Source: Lachnospiraceae bacterium (lineage in GTDB: Bacteria; Bacillota; Clostridia; Lachnospirales; Lachnospiraceae). Taken from it: 64,000 nucleotides of DNA. Positions 16,472 through 23,836 of the stretch are shown piece by piece. The stretch covers positions 62,001 to 126,000 of the forward strand of contig JAGBBP010000034.1 of assembly GCA_017938405.1 (NCBI GenBank), read 5' to 3'. The notes beneath the pieces were generated by a model. The model was not told the DNA's origin and did no database searches. It saw only the letters and a program-made list of their open reading frames with translations. The translations under genes were made by a program, and so were the position numbers. How positions within the stretch are numbered: position 1 is the first letter of the stretch; each line of letters opens with the position of its first letter.

Positions 16472-16646
16472 TCCGAATTCGGCGGAGGACACCGCTGACT
16501 TTTTGTGTAAACTTTTGATTGAGGCAAATCGTGGAAAAGTGGAGCGGGCGATGGAGCGAGCTGCGTCAAGGTGTGCAGAAGAAAGTGAGTACATAGTAGA
16601 ACCAGAGAAAACGGAAGTGATGGAAGAACCGGAGAGTATAAGATGA
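16437..16646 (+). CDS. Small conserved mobile-element protein
   Basis: The 69-residue product contains LNYRFHNPNSAEDTADFLCKLLIEANRGKVE. I recognise this as resembling small proteins with the pattern YRFHNPNxxExTADxxxKxxIEANxGKVE found in Firmicutes conjugative and mobilisable elements. Their function is unknown to me. The start is TTG at 16437, with GGAGGTGG at about 16420-16427 as RBS. It lies downstream of the relaxase and ends just before a terminator, closing the mobilisation operon. Confidence 0.65.
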   Translation: MKTTKLNYRFHNPNSAEDTADFLCKLLIEANRGKVERAMERAASRCAEESEYIVEPEKTEVMEEPESIR

Positions 16647-16650
16647 AGAA

Positions 16651-16678
16651 GAGCAAGGTAGAGATGCCTTGTTTTTTA
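16651..16678 (+). terminator. Terminator, left member of a repeated pair
   Basis: AGCAAGG and CCTTGTT pair around TAGAGATG and are followed by a T run (16671-16677). The 20-base core AGCAAGGTAGAGATGCCTTG recurs exactly at 17528-17547, so the cargo gene in between is flanked by direct repeats. Confidence 0.7.
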
Positions 16679-16755
16679 TTGATGAAAGGTTACTTGATTT
16701 ATCTTTGAAAGGAGCCGATAGTATGTAATAGAAATGTATTTGTGGAGGTATGAAA

Positions 16756-17514
16756 ATGCAGGAAAAGGAAGTAAGAATGCTTGAAGAGTGTGAATTGACA
16801 TCGGCACTTTTAAAGAGTGGGTTACATTCGTTGCGACGAGCGGATATAGGAGACAAAGGGAATTATTATCGAGCTTTTTTTGAACTTTCGATTGCAATAG
16901 AAAGATTGCTAAAAATCATAATAATTATGAAATATCGAAGAGAGAATGCTGGAGTGTTTCCAACCATAACAGAGGAGAATATTAAGGGACATAATCTGAT
17001 TGAATTATGGTCTAAAGCCGGATTAAAGGAATTAACTGGTATACACCAAGATATATTTATTTTTTTAGATGAGTTTGCAGGTTATACACGGTTTCATAAT
17101 TTGGATAACATAATGGAGAAACCAGGAAAAAATATAAACCATGAGAGCGTATTAGCTGACTGGAAAAAGATTCAAGAATTGATTTGTGCTAAACATGGGA
17201 GAAAGAGATATGTGCATAGAAAAGAAATGATAGATATGTTTGCACAAACAGGTATGTTTCTTCATTATGGAATGGATGGGGAAGAAATAACTCAAGTAGG
17301 ATTTCTATTAGACGAAGCAGCTAATATGGATTATCTCCAAGGATATTCGGTGCTGTATGTGTTTGAAATAATAAAATTTATGTACAAGAAAGTATGCGAG
17401 TTAGAAAGGCAAGGATATTATATGCCTGTAGTATCAGATTTTTTCTCATATTATACGGATTATTGGACGAATTCTGAAATACGAAGAAAAAAAGATTGGT
17501 TAAGTATTCGCTGA
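16756..17514 (+). CDS. Hypothetical cargo protein, helical, possibly HEPN-like
   Basis: The 252-residue protein is AT-rich in codon use and mostly helical, with no signal peptide. A segment at about residues 30-50 (NYYRAFFELSIAIERLLKI) and the later GHNLIELW resemble the packing pattern of HEPN-type domains, but I see no clear Rx4-6H motif. ATG 16756 is chosen over 16750 because GGAGG (16744-16748) is only one base from 16750 and 7 from 16756. The gene sits alone between two nearly identical terminators, like an exchangeable cassette, inside a cluster of defence-type genes. The function is unknown. Confidence 0.7.
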   Translation: MQEKEVRMLEECELTSALLKSGLHSLRRADIGDKGNYYRAFFELSIAIERLLKIIIIMKYRRENAGVFPTITEENIKGHNLIELWSKAGLKELTGIHQDIFIFLDEFAGYTRFHNLDNIMEKPGKNINHESVLADWKKIQELICAKHGRKRYVHRKEMIDMFAQTGMFLHYGMDGEEITQVGFLLDEAANMDYLQGYSVLYVFEIIKFMYKKVCELERQGYYMPVVSDFFSYYTDYWTNSEIRRKKDWLSIR

Positions 17515-17520
17515 CGAAAA

Positions 17521-17560
17521 GATAAAGAGCAAGGTAGAGATGCCTTGCTCTTTATCTTTT
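17521..17560 (+). terminator. Terminator, right member of the repeated pair
   Basis: A perfect 14-bp stem (17521-17534 with 17543-17556) around TAGAGATG is followed by TTTT. It shares the same 20-base core with the terminator at 16651. Confidence 0.85.
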
Positions 17561-17605
17561 AGACAACGGAAATGCATGAAAATGAGAAAAAATCAAATCT
17601 GGATG

Positions 17606-17634
17606 TTGATTTTTTTGCAAAAACGGTGTATAAT
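17606..17634 (+). promoter_or_regulatory. Sigma-A promoter of the AAA15-RloB-FRG operon
   Basis: TTGATT (17606-17611) and TATAAT (17629-17634) are separated by 17 bases, about 30 bases upstream of the first gene. It is a near-consensus housekeeping promoter, so constitutive expression is likely. Confidence 0.8.
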
Positions 17635-17665
17635 AGAGAGTAGAAAAGAAGGCGAGGTGGCAATT

Positions 17666-18928
17666 ATGTTAATACAGTTCAGTTTTAAAAATTTTAAGTC
17701 ATTTCGGGAAGAGGCTACTTTGGATTTGTCCGCAGCAAAGATGACGGAGTTCTCTGAAAGAGTAGTGTCTGTTGGTAATGAGAAGATTTTACCGGTTGCT
17801 GCAATTTACGGTGCAAATGCGAGCGGAAAGTCTAATATATATAATGCTTTTGAGTATATGTCCGAGTATGTTGTGAATTCTTTCAAGTATGGAGATGAGG
17901 AAGAGAAGTTCGAGGAGTTCAGACCGACTCCGTTCTCGTTTGATTCTACATCTGCCAATGCCGAATCCAGCTTTGAGGTGTACTTTACTTTGCCGGGAGA
18001 TAAGTCTGAGAGGACATATAACTATGGTTTTTGCGTGAATAGAGAGGGTGTAACGGAGGAGTGGTTGAATTCCAAGGCAAAGACTGCCAGAAAGTACAGT
18101 ACGGTATTTTACCGTGGATTGAAGGAGAGCGAATTGGATTTATCCGGATTTCCGAAGAGTAGCAAGGATAACATTCAAGTTGCCCTTGAAAAGCAGGTAC
18201 TCATTATTTCTCTGGGTGCTAAGTTGAAGATTGGTAAGTGTAAGGCAATCAGAGATTGGTTCCTCGCAAACGAGTTTGCGGACTTTGGGGATCCGGTTAC
18301 CAATTACTTTATGTCTCGCAGACTTCCAAAGGGCTTTGTGGAAAACAAGGAGATTCAGCAAAAGGTTGTAGAGTACTTTGCATCCTTTGATGAGCATATC
18401 AAGGATTTTAAGATTGAGAAGGTTCCGCACGATGGAGACGCAAAGGAAGAAACCTATAAGATTAATGCACTTCACAAGATGATTGATACGGATGGAATGG
18501 CAGAGATTCCGCTAAGTTTAGAGTCTGCCGGAACATTGAAGATGTTTGCCCTGTATCCGGAGTTGCAGGAAGTATTAGAGAAGGGAAGCGTGTTCTTTAT
18601 CGATGAATTGAATGCGCGTTTGCATCCGTTGCTTGTAAGAAACTTCCTGCTTACATTCCTTAATCCGGAAATCAATACGAATCATGCACAGCTTGTTTTT
18701 ACGACTCATGATACATGGCAGTTGTCGAATCAACTGTTGCGCCGTGATGAAATTTGGTTTGTGGAGAAGGATGAAAGAGGCCTTTCTACACTGTATTCAT
18801 TAGCTGATTTTGTGGATGAGGACGGTTCACGTATCCGCAAGGATGAGAGCTATGAGAAGAATTATCTGTTAGGAAAGTATGGTGCAATCCCTGACTTAAA
18901 GAGCATTGATATGTTTAGGGAGGAATAG
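17666..18928 (+). CDS. AAA15-family ATPase (AbiLii/RloA-like)
   Basis: The 420-residue protein is an SMC/ABC-like ATPase of the AAA15 type. The N-terminus reads MLIQFSFKNFKSFREEATL, with Walker A GANASGKSN at 49-57. Walker B and the signature (FIDELNARLHPLL) fall at about residues 311-323, and a switch His is in TTHDTWQL. Such ATPases pair with RloB or TOPRIM-type nucleases in abortive-infection systems related to lactococcal AbiL and the Campylobacter rlo genes. ATG 17666 begins the domain and has GAGGTGG as RBS. The rloB start codon follows the stop by one base. A defence role is inferred from family and partner. Confidence 0.88.
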   Translation: MLIQFSFKNFKSFREEATLDLSAAKMTEFSERVVSVGNEKILPVAAIYGANASGKSNIYNAFEYMSEYVVNSFKYGDEEEKFEEFRPTPFSFDSTSANAESSFEVYFTLPGDKSERTYNYGFCVNREGVTEEWLNSKAKTARKYSTVFYRGLKESELDLSGFPKSSKDNIQVALEKQVLIISLGAKLKIGKCKAIRDWFLANEFADFGDPVTNYFMSRRLPKGFVENKEIQQKVVEYFASFDEHIKDFKIEKVPHDGDAKEETYKINALHKMIDTDGMAEIPLSLESAGTLKMFALYPELQEVLEKGSVFFIDELNARLHPLLVRNFLLTFLNPEINTNHAQLVFTTHDTWQLSNQLLRRDEIWFVEKDERGLSTLYSLADFVDEDGSRIRKDESYEKNYLLGKYGAIPDLKSIDMFREE

Positions 18929-18929
18929 C

Positions 18930-19583
18930 ATGGCGAAAAAGGACAGAACCGGTAATAGAAAGACACGAGAGCAGAGAAAACAATTTAAAGTCCCGGAGTT
19001 GGGGTACTATCTGATTGTTACGGATACAGAGGCTACGGAACGCTGTTTCTTTACAGGACTTCATCAGGCGTTGCCGGAAGATGTAAGAAACAAGCTTGTT
19101 ATCAAGGTTGTGGAGACGAAGACGCGCACCATGATAGATAAATGTCTGGAACTCACTGCTTACGAGGCACAGTACCGTATCCCATGGATTGTGTTTGACA
19201 GAGACCAGATACAAGGTTTTGACGAGATTATTGCGGAGGCAGAGCGTAAGGGTATACAGGTGGGATGGTCCAATCCGTGTTTTGAGATATGGTTGCATGC
19301 CTACTTCGGTTCCATGCCGGCGATGCAAGATTCCTGGACTTGTTGTTCGGAATTTGGAAGGGTATATGAATCCAAAACCGGGCAAAAGTATTCCAAAGCT
19401 GATGAGCAGATGTATGGAAAGCTCTGCAAAACCGGTGATGAAGCCAAGGCAATTCAGATAGCACAGCAGAAGTTGGAACAGTGTATCAGAGAAGGTAAAA
19501 CAAAACCATCAGAAATGTGTCCGGGGACTACGGTGCATGAGCTGGTGGGGGAGATAAGAGGAAAGGGATATAGGGAAATGTAA
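18930..19583 (+). CDS. RloB-family protein, putative nuclease partner
   Basis: The 217-residue protein matches the RloB family. It has a basic start, LGYYLIVTDTEATERCFFTGL, the acidic IVFDRDQ motif at about residues 88-94, and SNPCFEIWLHAYF. The layout (glutamate near the N-terminus, then DxD) is like a minimal TOPRIM/OLD-type nuclease site. It is the expected partner of the upstream AAA15 ATPase. ATG 18930 is preferred because GGGAGGAATAG precedes it. The stop overlaps the next ATG (TAATG), so all three genes are translationally coupled. Confidence 0.87.
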   Translation: MAKKDRTGNRKTREQRKQFKVPELGYYLIVTDTEATERCFFTGLHQALPEDVRNKLVIKVVETKTRTMIDKCLELTAYEAQYRIPWIVFDRDQIQGFDEIIAEAERKGIQVGWSNPCFEIWLHAYFGSMPAMQDSWTCCSEFGRVYESKTGQKYSKADEQMYGKLCKTGDEAKAIQIAQQKLEQCIREGKTKPSEMCPGTTVHELVGEIRGKGYREM

Positions 19584-20557
19584 TGCAGATAAAAGAGATA
19601 TGTTTTGAAAACTTTGACGATTTTATAAAGAGTTTGGTTTTACCAAGTGGGGATTTGTTTAATAAATTAAATGGTTTTATTTTTCGTGGAGTATCGTCTG
19701 GCAAATATGAGTTGATTCCATCGGCATTGCGGGAACAGAATCGGGAAAAATTATGGAAAAGTATTGAATGTGATGAGATAATGAAAGAATTGGAGTATTG
19801 GCAGATACAAGCTGAATACTCTTTGATAAGGGAGTTTTATCGACTTGCGAATCAGAAAGGATTAAAGATTCCAAAAGTTCAAGTAATATCAAATAATTTT
19901 GCTACGTTAATGCCTTTTGAACTGTTCATTCGAGAAAATGATTATTTATGGGTAGGCGAAGAATTTGAAGAGTTAGTTGCGTTTGCACAACATTATGGTT
20001 TACCAACAAGAATGCTTGATTGGACGTTTGATATTAATGTGGCAATGTATTTTGCTAGTATTGGAAGTATAAAAGAATATTCTATGGAGAAGGAAGGAAA
20101 TATTGAAAAAGATGTGATGGTCATTTGGGCTTTGAATGCGCAGTATTTTCAAAGCCGTCATCCATATCCTCTAAATATGGCTCCGCTATCATTAGTAGTG
20201 CCTTCTTATTCGGACAATCCTAATTTGAGGGCTCAAAAAGGAATATTATCTCAATGGAGAATTGTGGTGCCGGGAAACGGTTCCGATACGACAGAGATGT
20301 TAACGAAAAAGGTTGATAGAACTCCACTTGATCAGTTGATTACAAAGTTTTATGAGAGAGAAAAGTTTGATGAGACTGTAGCATTATATAAATTAACTAT
20401 ACCTAAAGGCGAGTGTATAGATATGTATAATTACATTCAAAAAATGGGATATGGAGCAGCAAGCCTATTCCCTGGATATGATGGGGTTGTGAAGGAAATT
20501 TCTGAAAGCAAGATGTGCAGAGATGTAGGACGACATCATAATGAGAACAAGGTTTAG
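19583..20557 (+). CDS. FRG-domain protein
   Basis: The 324-residue protein has the FRG domain signature. The family-naming FRG is at residues 34-36 (GFIFRGVSSGKYELIPSALR), and the second conserved block is QHYGLPTRMLDWT at 136-148, followed by NVAMYFAS. FRG proteins are frequent in defence islands, with poorly known biochemistry. The start overlaps the rloB stop, which makes it a third component or an accessory of the AAA15-RloB system. It is clearly AT-richer than rloB, hinting that it joined the operon separately. The truncated spoIIID copy 2 begins 31 bases after the stop. Confidence 0.85.
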   Translation: MQIKEICFENFDDFIKSLVLPSGDLFNKLNGFIFRGVSSGKYELIPSALREQNREKLWKSIECDEIMKELEYWQIQAEYSLIREFYRLANQKGLKIPKVQVISNNFATLMPFELFIRENDYLWVGEEFEELVAFAQHYGLPTRMLDWTFDINVAMYFASIGSIKEYSMEKEGNIEKDVMVIWALNAQYFQSRHPYPLNMAPLSLVVPSYSDNPNLRAQKGILSQWRIVVPGNGSDTTEMLTKKVDRTPLDQLITKFYEREKFDETVALYKLTIPKGECIDMYNYIQKMGYGAASLFPGYDGVVKEISESKMCRDVGRHHNENKV

Positions 20558-20589
20558 TATAAGGCATAGTTTTATGCGAAATGCAATAT

Positions 20590-20617
20590 CATATTTCCCC
20601 CCTCCCCCTCATACACT
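20590..20617 (+). promoter_or_regulatory. SigE-type promoter, spoIIID copy 2
   Basis: CATATT (20590-20595), a 14-base C/T spacer and CATACACT (20610-20617) are identical to the promoter of the intact spoIIID gene. It would drive a short mother-cell transcript ending at the terminator at 20821. Confidence 0.8.
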
Positions 20618-20645
20618 GTAAAAAAGCCTGCATGAGGGTACGAGA

Positions 20646-20798
20646 TTGGAAGGATGTATTGAAGAACGGGTTGTAGAAATTGCAAGGTACATAGTGGAGC
20701 ACAAGGCGACGGTTCGTGAGACGGCGAAGGCCTTTGGGATAAGTAAGAGTACGGTGCATGCGGAGGTAACAATAGGGAACGGTTTGCGCGGATGGTGA
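20646..20798 (+). pseudogene. Truncated spoIIID, copy 2
   Basis: From the TTG at 20646 the frame encodes the SpoIIID N-terminus and helix-turn-helix. It then departs from the native sequence at the same codon as copy 1 (HAEVTIGNGLR) and stops after 50 codons. Bases 20589-20788 are nearly identical to copy 1, including about 29 bases beyond the point where both leave the intact gene. The shared tail argues for one common insertion chemistry at this site rather than random breakage. Confidence 0.85.
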
Positions 20799-20818
20799 GG
20801 TAATAGTTGAAAAGTAAG

Positions 20819-20860
20819 GAAAGGCTCTGATTGCAAGGGATTGCGGTCGGAGCCTTTTTA
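20819..20860 (+). terminator. Terminator after truncated spoIIID copy 2
   Basis: AAGGCTCTGA (20821-20830) pairs with TCGGAGCCTT (20847-20856), followed by further T residues. It would end the short SigE transcript before the ATPase-HEPN gene. Confidence 0.8.
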
Positions 20861-20871
20861 GATGGTTACAC

Positions 20872-20900
20872 TTGCCATTTGCTTGTTTAAAGAGTATAAT
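20872..20900 (+). promoter_or_regulatory. Sigma-A promoter of the ATPase-HEPN gene
   Basis: TTGCCA (20872-20877), 17 bases, TATAAT (20895-20900), about 55 bases upstream of the chosen start. Confidence 0.65.
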
Positions 20901-20953
20901 ACAAATAAGAGAGAGAATAGGTGGGTTTACAAATGAGAGATGGAGGGATACAA

Positions 20954-23002
20954 ATGAATCAAGTGGGAATTGCAAAAGTTAAGGGAAGAGAGATTGTTAT
21001 AGGTGGGAATAGTCGAGTTGCTGCTGCTGTAAAAGTGTTGTCAAAATATGGACTTATTACATTTGCAAGGCAAATGAAATTTAAAAGTACAGAATATACG
21101 GTATGTTTTTTTAAGCCAATAGCAGAAATGAGAAGTATGTATAATTTGGGAAATGAATTACTAATGGTGTGTTGCCCGGATGGAATGAATGATTTTAAAA
21201 GTCGGACAAAGGACTTTATTGATTATATGCTTATTACGAATACAGAATTTAAGAATCGGCTTGATAAAGTAACATGTTTTCTGGTTGATGGAGATATGGA
21301 TGTTGCCCAAAAGGTAAAAGTGGATAGAATAGAGAACCCAGATACGCGTCTTATCGTACCATTTAGTCTCGATGAGCTTGAAAAGGGTTTTTCGGAAAAT
21401 GATTTAAGTAACAGGTTACGAGAGTTTTTATACGAGAAAGACTTATTTGGTATTGCTGTTCCGCTAAGAGATGATACATTGTTTTTTGGAATGGATAGAA
21501 CAAATATTATTTCAGAATTATTTGCTAGATATAAACAAGGAGAAGAAGGAGGGCTGTTTGGTCTTCGTCGGATTGGAAAGACATCGATATTGAATTTGCT
21601 TAAGCTGAGAATTGCTGAATCTGATGGAGTGGCTGTGTACTTTGATTGCTCTAGTAGCCATCATTTTCGATGGAATGAGTTTTTGATGTATATTGTTTCA
21701 ACAATTTCAGAGGAATACTCTGTAGAAAAAAATGAAAATGGAAGTGTTATGTTTATTTCGGAATGTAAAATAGATGTGACAGAAGAAAGATATAGCGAAA
21801 GGAATGCTGTAAAGAGTTTTATACAAGACGTTAAAACAATGTATGCATTACTGGGGAACAAAAGGATTTTGATTATTTTAGATGAGATTGAAGGAATAAG
21901 TTATACTACTTCCCCTTCTAAATGGTGGCGAGAGGAGGACGATGCGCTATTCTTTTGGCAAGCAATAAGATCTTTAATTCAAATGAATAGTGATTACCTT
22001 TCTTTTGTTGTTGCGGGGGTTAATCCTATGTGCGTTGAGACGCAATCAATAAATAAGTTTGATAATCCTATTTTTGGAATGTTTAGCCCGATATACACTT
22101 CGCTTTTTGGGTATGATGATATAAAAAATATGATTTCTAGTATAGGAGGAAGGTTAGGTCTTTATTTTGAAGACGCTGTCTACGTGAAAATGATGGAGGA
22201 CTATGGTGGACATCCTTTTTTGATTAGACAGGTGTGTAGTAGAATAAATAACGAGTTAAATGCAAATAAGGTTGCGAGACCAGTTACTATTTCAAATTAT
22301 AATTATATGCTTAAATGTGATGAATATAAGCAAGGAATGACAAGTGTTATAGAGCAGATTCTTGGAGTGATAGAAAATTATTACCCGAATGAATTTCAGT
22401 TACTTAAAACATTAGCGCTAGATGGGAGAAGTGCATTTAAGAAAGAAATTGCATTAGGCGAAAAGGGAATACAGCATTTGATTGGTTATGGTATAGTAGA
22501 AAAAGCTGAAGGCGAGTATTTTATTAGAATAAAATCAATAGAGGAATACATTAAGAGCAAGTTTATTTATGATGCAACGCTAGACGAACAGAAAGACAAG
22601 CGTGCAAGAATCAACATTAGGAGAGATACTATAGAGGAAAAGTTAAGGGTTATTATTTTATTTTCATATCAATCCAAATATGGAAAAAAAGCAAAAGAGC
22701 AGTTGATTTCTATCGCAGAGAAAACAACGACTGATAAAACACAAAAGACTAAAATGTTAAATGCACCTTCGTTAAAGAAAATGTTAGAAGAACTATATCT
22801 TTCACAGCTTAAAGATATAATAGATAAGGAATGGAAGAGTTTTGCTGCGATTTTTCCTGATAAAAGTAAATTTGAAGCATATATGGACATTTTGAACAGA
22901 TCAAGGTCTGTAGGAGCACATGCAAGAAATGTGTCAAACGAGGAAGAGGTTATGTATAGCATTGCTTTTGATTTTTTTGAGAAGGCACTAGAGGAATACT
23001 GA
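20954..23002 (+). CDS. P-loop ATPase with C-terminal HEPN-like motif
   Basis: The 682-residue protein has an N-terminal domain of unknown fold (1-170). A STAND/archaeal-type AAA ATPase follows, with Walker A GLRRIGKTS at about 203-211 and Walker B RILIILDEIE with Asp310-Glu311. Winged-helix-like segments come next, and the C-terminal helical domain ends with SRSVGAHA. There Arg651 and His656 fit the Rx4-6H motif of HEPN ribonucleases, as in Swt1/Cthe-type domains. A sensor ATPase joined to an RNase is a common plan for abortive infection. ATG 20954 is chosen for the GGAGGG RBS; ATG 20933 is an alternative. The function is inferred; the ATPase motifs are certain. Confidence 0.82.
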   Translation: MNQVGIAKVKGREIVIGGNSRVAAAVKVLSKYGLITFARQMKFKSTEYTVCFFKPIAEMRSMYNLGNELLMVCCPDGMNDFKSRTKDFIDYMLITNTEFKNRLDKVTCFLVDGDMDVAQKVKVDRIENPDTRLIVPFSLDELEKGFSENDLSNRLREFLYEKDLFGIAVPLRDDTLFFGMDRTNIISELFARYKQGEEGGLFGLRRIGKTSILNLLKLRIAESDGVAVYFDCSSSHHFRWNEFLMYIVSTISEEYSVEKNENGSVMFISECKIDVTEERYSERNAVKSFIQDVKTMYALLGNKRILIILDEIEGISYTTSPSKWWREEDDALFFWQAIRSLIQMNSDYLSFVVAGVNPMCVETQSINKFDNPIFGMFSPIYTSLFGYDDIKNMISSIGGRLGLYFEDAVYVKMMEDYGGHPFLIRQVCSRINNELNANKVARPVTISNYNYMLKCDEYKQGMTSVIEQILGVIENYYPNEFQLLKTLALDGRSAFKKEIALGEKGIQHLIGYGIVEKAEGEYFIRIKSIEEYIKSKFIYDATLDEQKDKRARINIRRDTIEEKLRVIILFSYQSKYGKKAKEQLISIAEKTTTDKTQKTKMLNAPSLKKMLEELYLSQLKDIIDKEWKSFAAIFPDKSKFEAYMDILNRSRSVGAHARNVSNEEEVMYSIAFDFFEKALEEY

Positions 23003-23017
23003 TTTTGGGCAAATAAG

Positions 23018-23050
23018 AACACTCTCAGGTGGAAATCTGGGAGTGTTTTT
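23018..23050 (+). terminator. Terminator of the ATPase-HEPN gene
   Basis: CACTCTCAG (23020-23028) and CTGGGAGTG (23037-23045) pair, followed by TTTTT. It is homologous to the hairpin at 11163-11188. Confidence 0.85.
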
Positions 23051-23106
23051 GATATAATCAAAACAGAAATGACTTATATGAAGTTGAGTAACAGGAGATG
23101 AGATAT

Positions 23107-23790
23107 ATGGTACAGAGTTTGCTTAAAACAACGCAGAATACCAGAGATTTGGGTGGTTATAGGACAAGCGAGGGAACACTGACCAGATACGAAAGTATAC
23201 TTCGTAGTGATGTTCAAAATTATCCGTGCAAAGAGGATTTCGAGTATTTAATATCAAAGGATATTACCACTATTATAGATATGCGTGGACAAAATGATGT
23301 TGATAGAAAACCAAGTGGTTTTGCCGGAAGAAATGATTTTGAGTATTACAATTTGCAAATCACCGAAGGCAGTGGGGTACCGGAATCTGTGGAGGCGGTA
23401 CCGGTAAGTTATATGGGCATTGCAAAAGCGAAAGCGATGCCGGAAGTTTTTAAGCGTATTGCTAATGCTAAGACAGGGGCAATGTTTAACTGTACGGCAG
23501 GGAAAGACAGAACAGGTGTAGCGGCTGCGATTTTGCTACTTCATGCCGGTGTCTGTGATAAAGAGATTATAGACAATTATGTTTTGACGAAGGAATACGG
23601 AAAAGAGCGCCTGGAATTGGTACACAAAAATTTTCCGGAGGTTGACATGAGTATCGTTACGCCTTGCGAAATGTTTATGGAAGAGTTTCTTAGATTGTTT
23701 CGGGAAGAGTATGGTGATACAAGTACGTATTTTAGAAGTATTGGTTTGAGTGAGTGTGCAGTGAAAGCTTTGCGAGACAAGTTATTATAA
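23107..23790 (+). CDS. Tyrosine-protein phosphatase (DSP/LipA-like)
   Basis: The 227-residue protein begins with NTRDLGGYRT, the hallmark of the bacterial tyrosine/lipid phosphatase family PF13350. It carries the CX5R catalytic loop CTAGKDRTG, with Cys129 and Arg135. It hydrolyses phosphotyrosine or phosphoinositide-like substrates through a cysteinyl-phosphate. There is no signal peptide, so it is cytosolic. ATG 23107 is preferred: AGGAG ends at 23096, 10 bases away, while ATG 23098 is only one base away. It sits downstream of the ATPase-HEPN terminator and is probably separately expressed. Whether it belongs to the defence cargo or to the native chromosome is unclear. Confidence 0.88.
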   Translation: MVQSLLKTTQNTRDLGGYRTSEGTLTRYESILRSDVQNYPCKEDFEYLISKDITTIIDMRGQNDVDRKPSGFAGRNDFEYYNLQITEGSGVPESVEAVPVSYMGIAKAKAMPEVFKRIANAKTGAMFNCTAGKDRTGVAAAILLLHAGVCDKEIIDNYVLTKEYGKERLELVHKNFPEVDMSIVTPCEMFMEEFLRLFREEYGDTSTYFRSIGLSECAVKALRDKLL

Positions 23791-23836
23791 AAGGGCTCAT
23801 TACCGAGTTTGGCAATGGGAGAAAGGAGAACCAACC

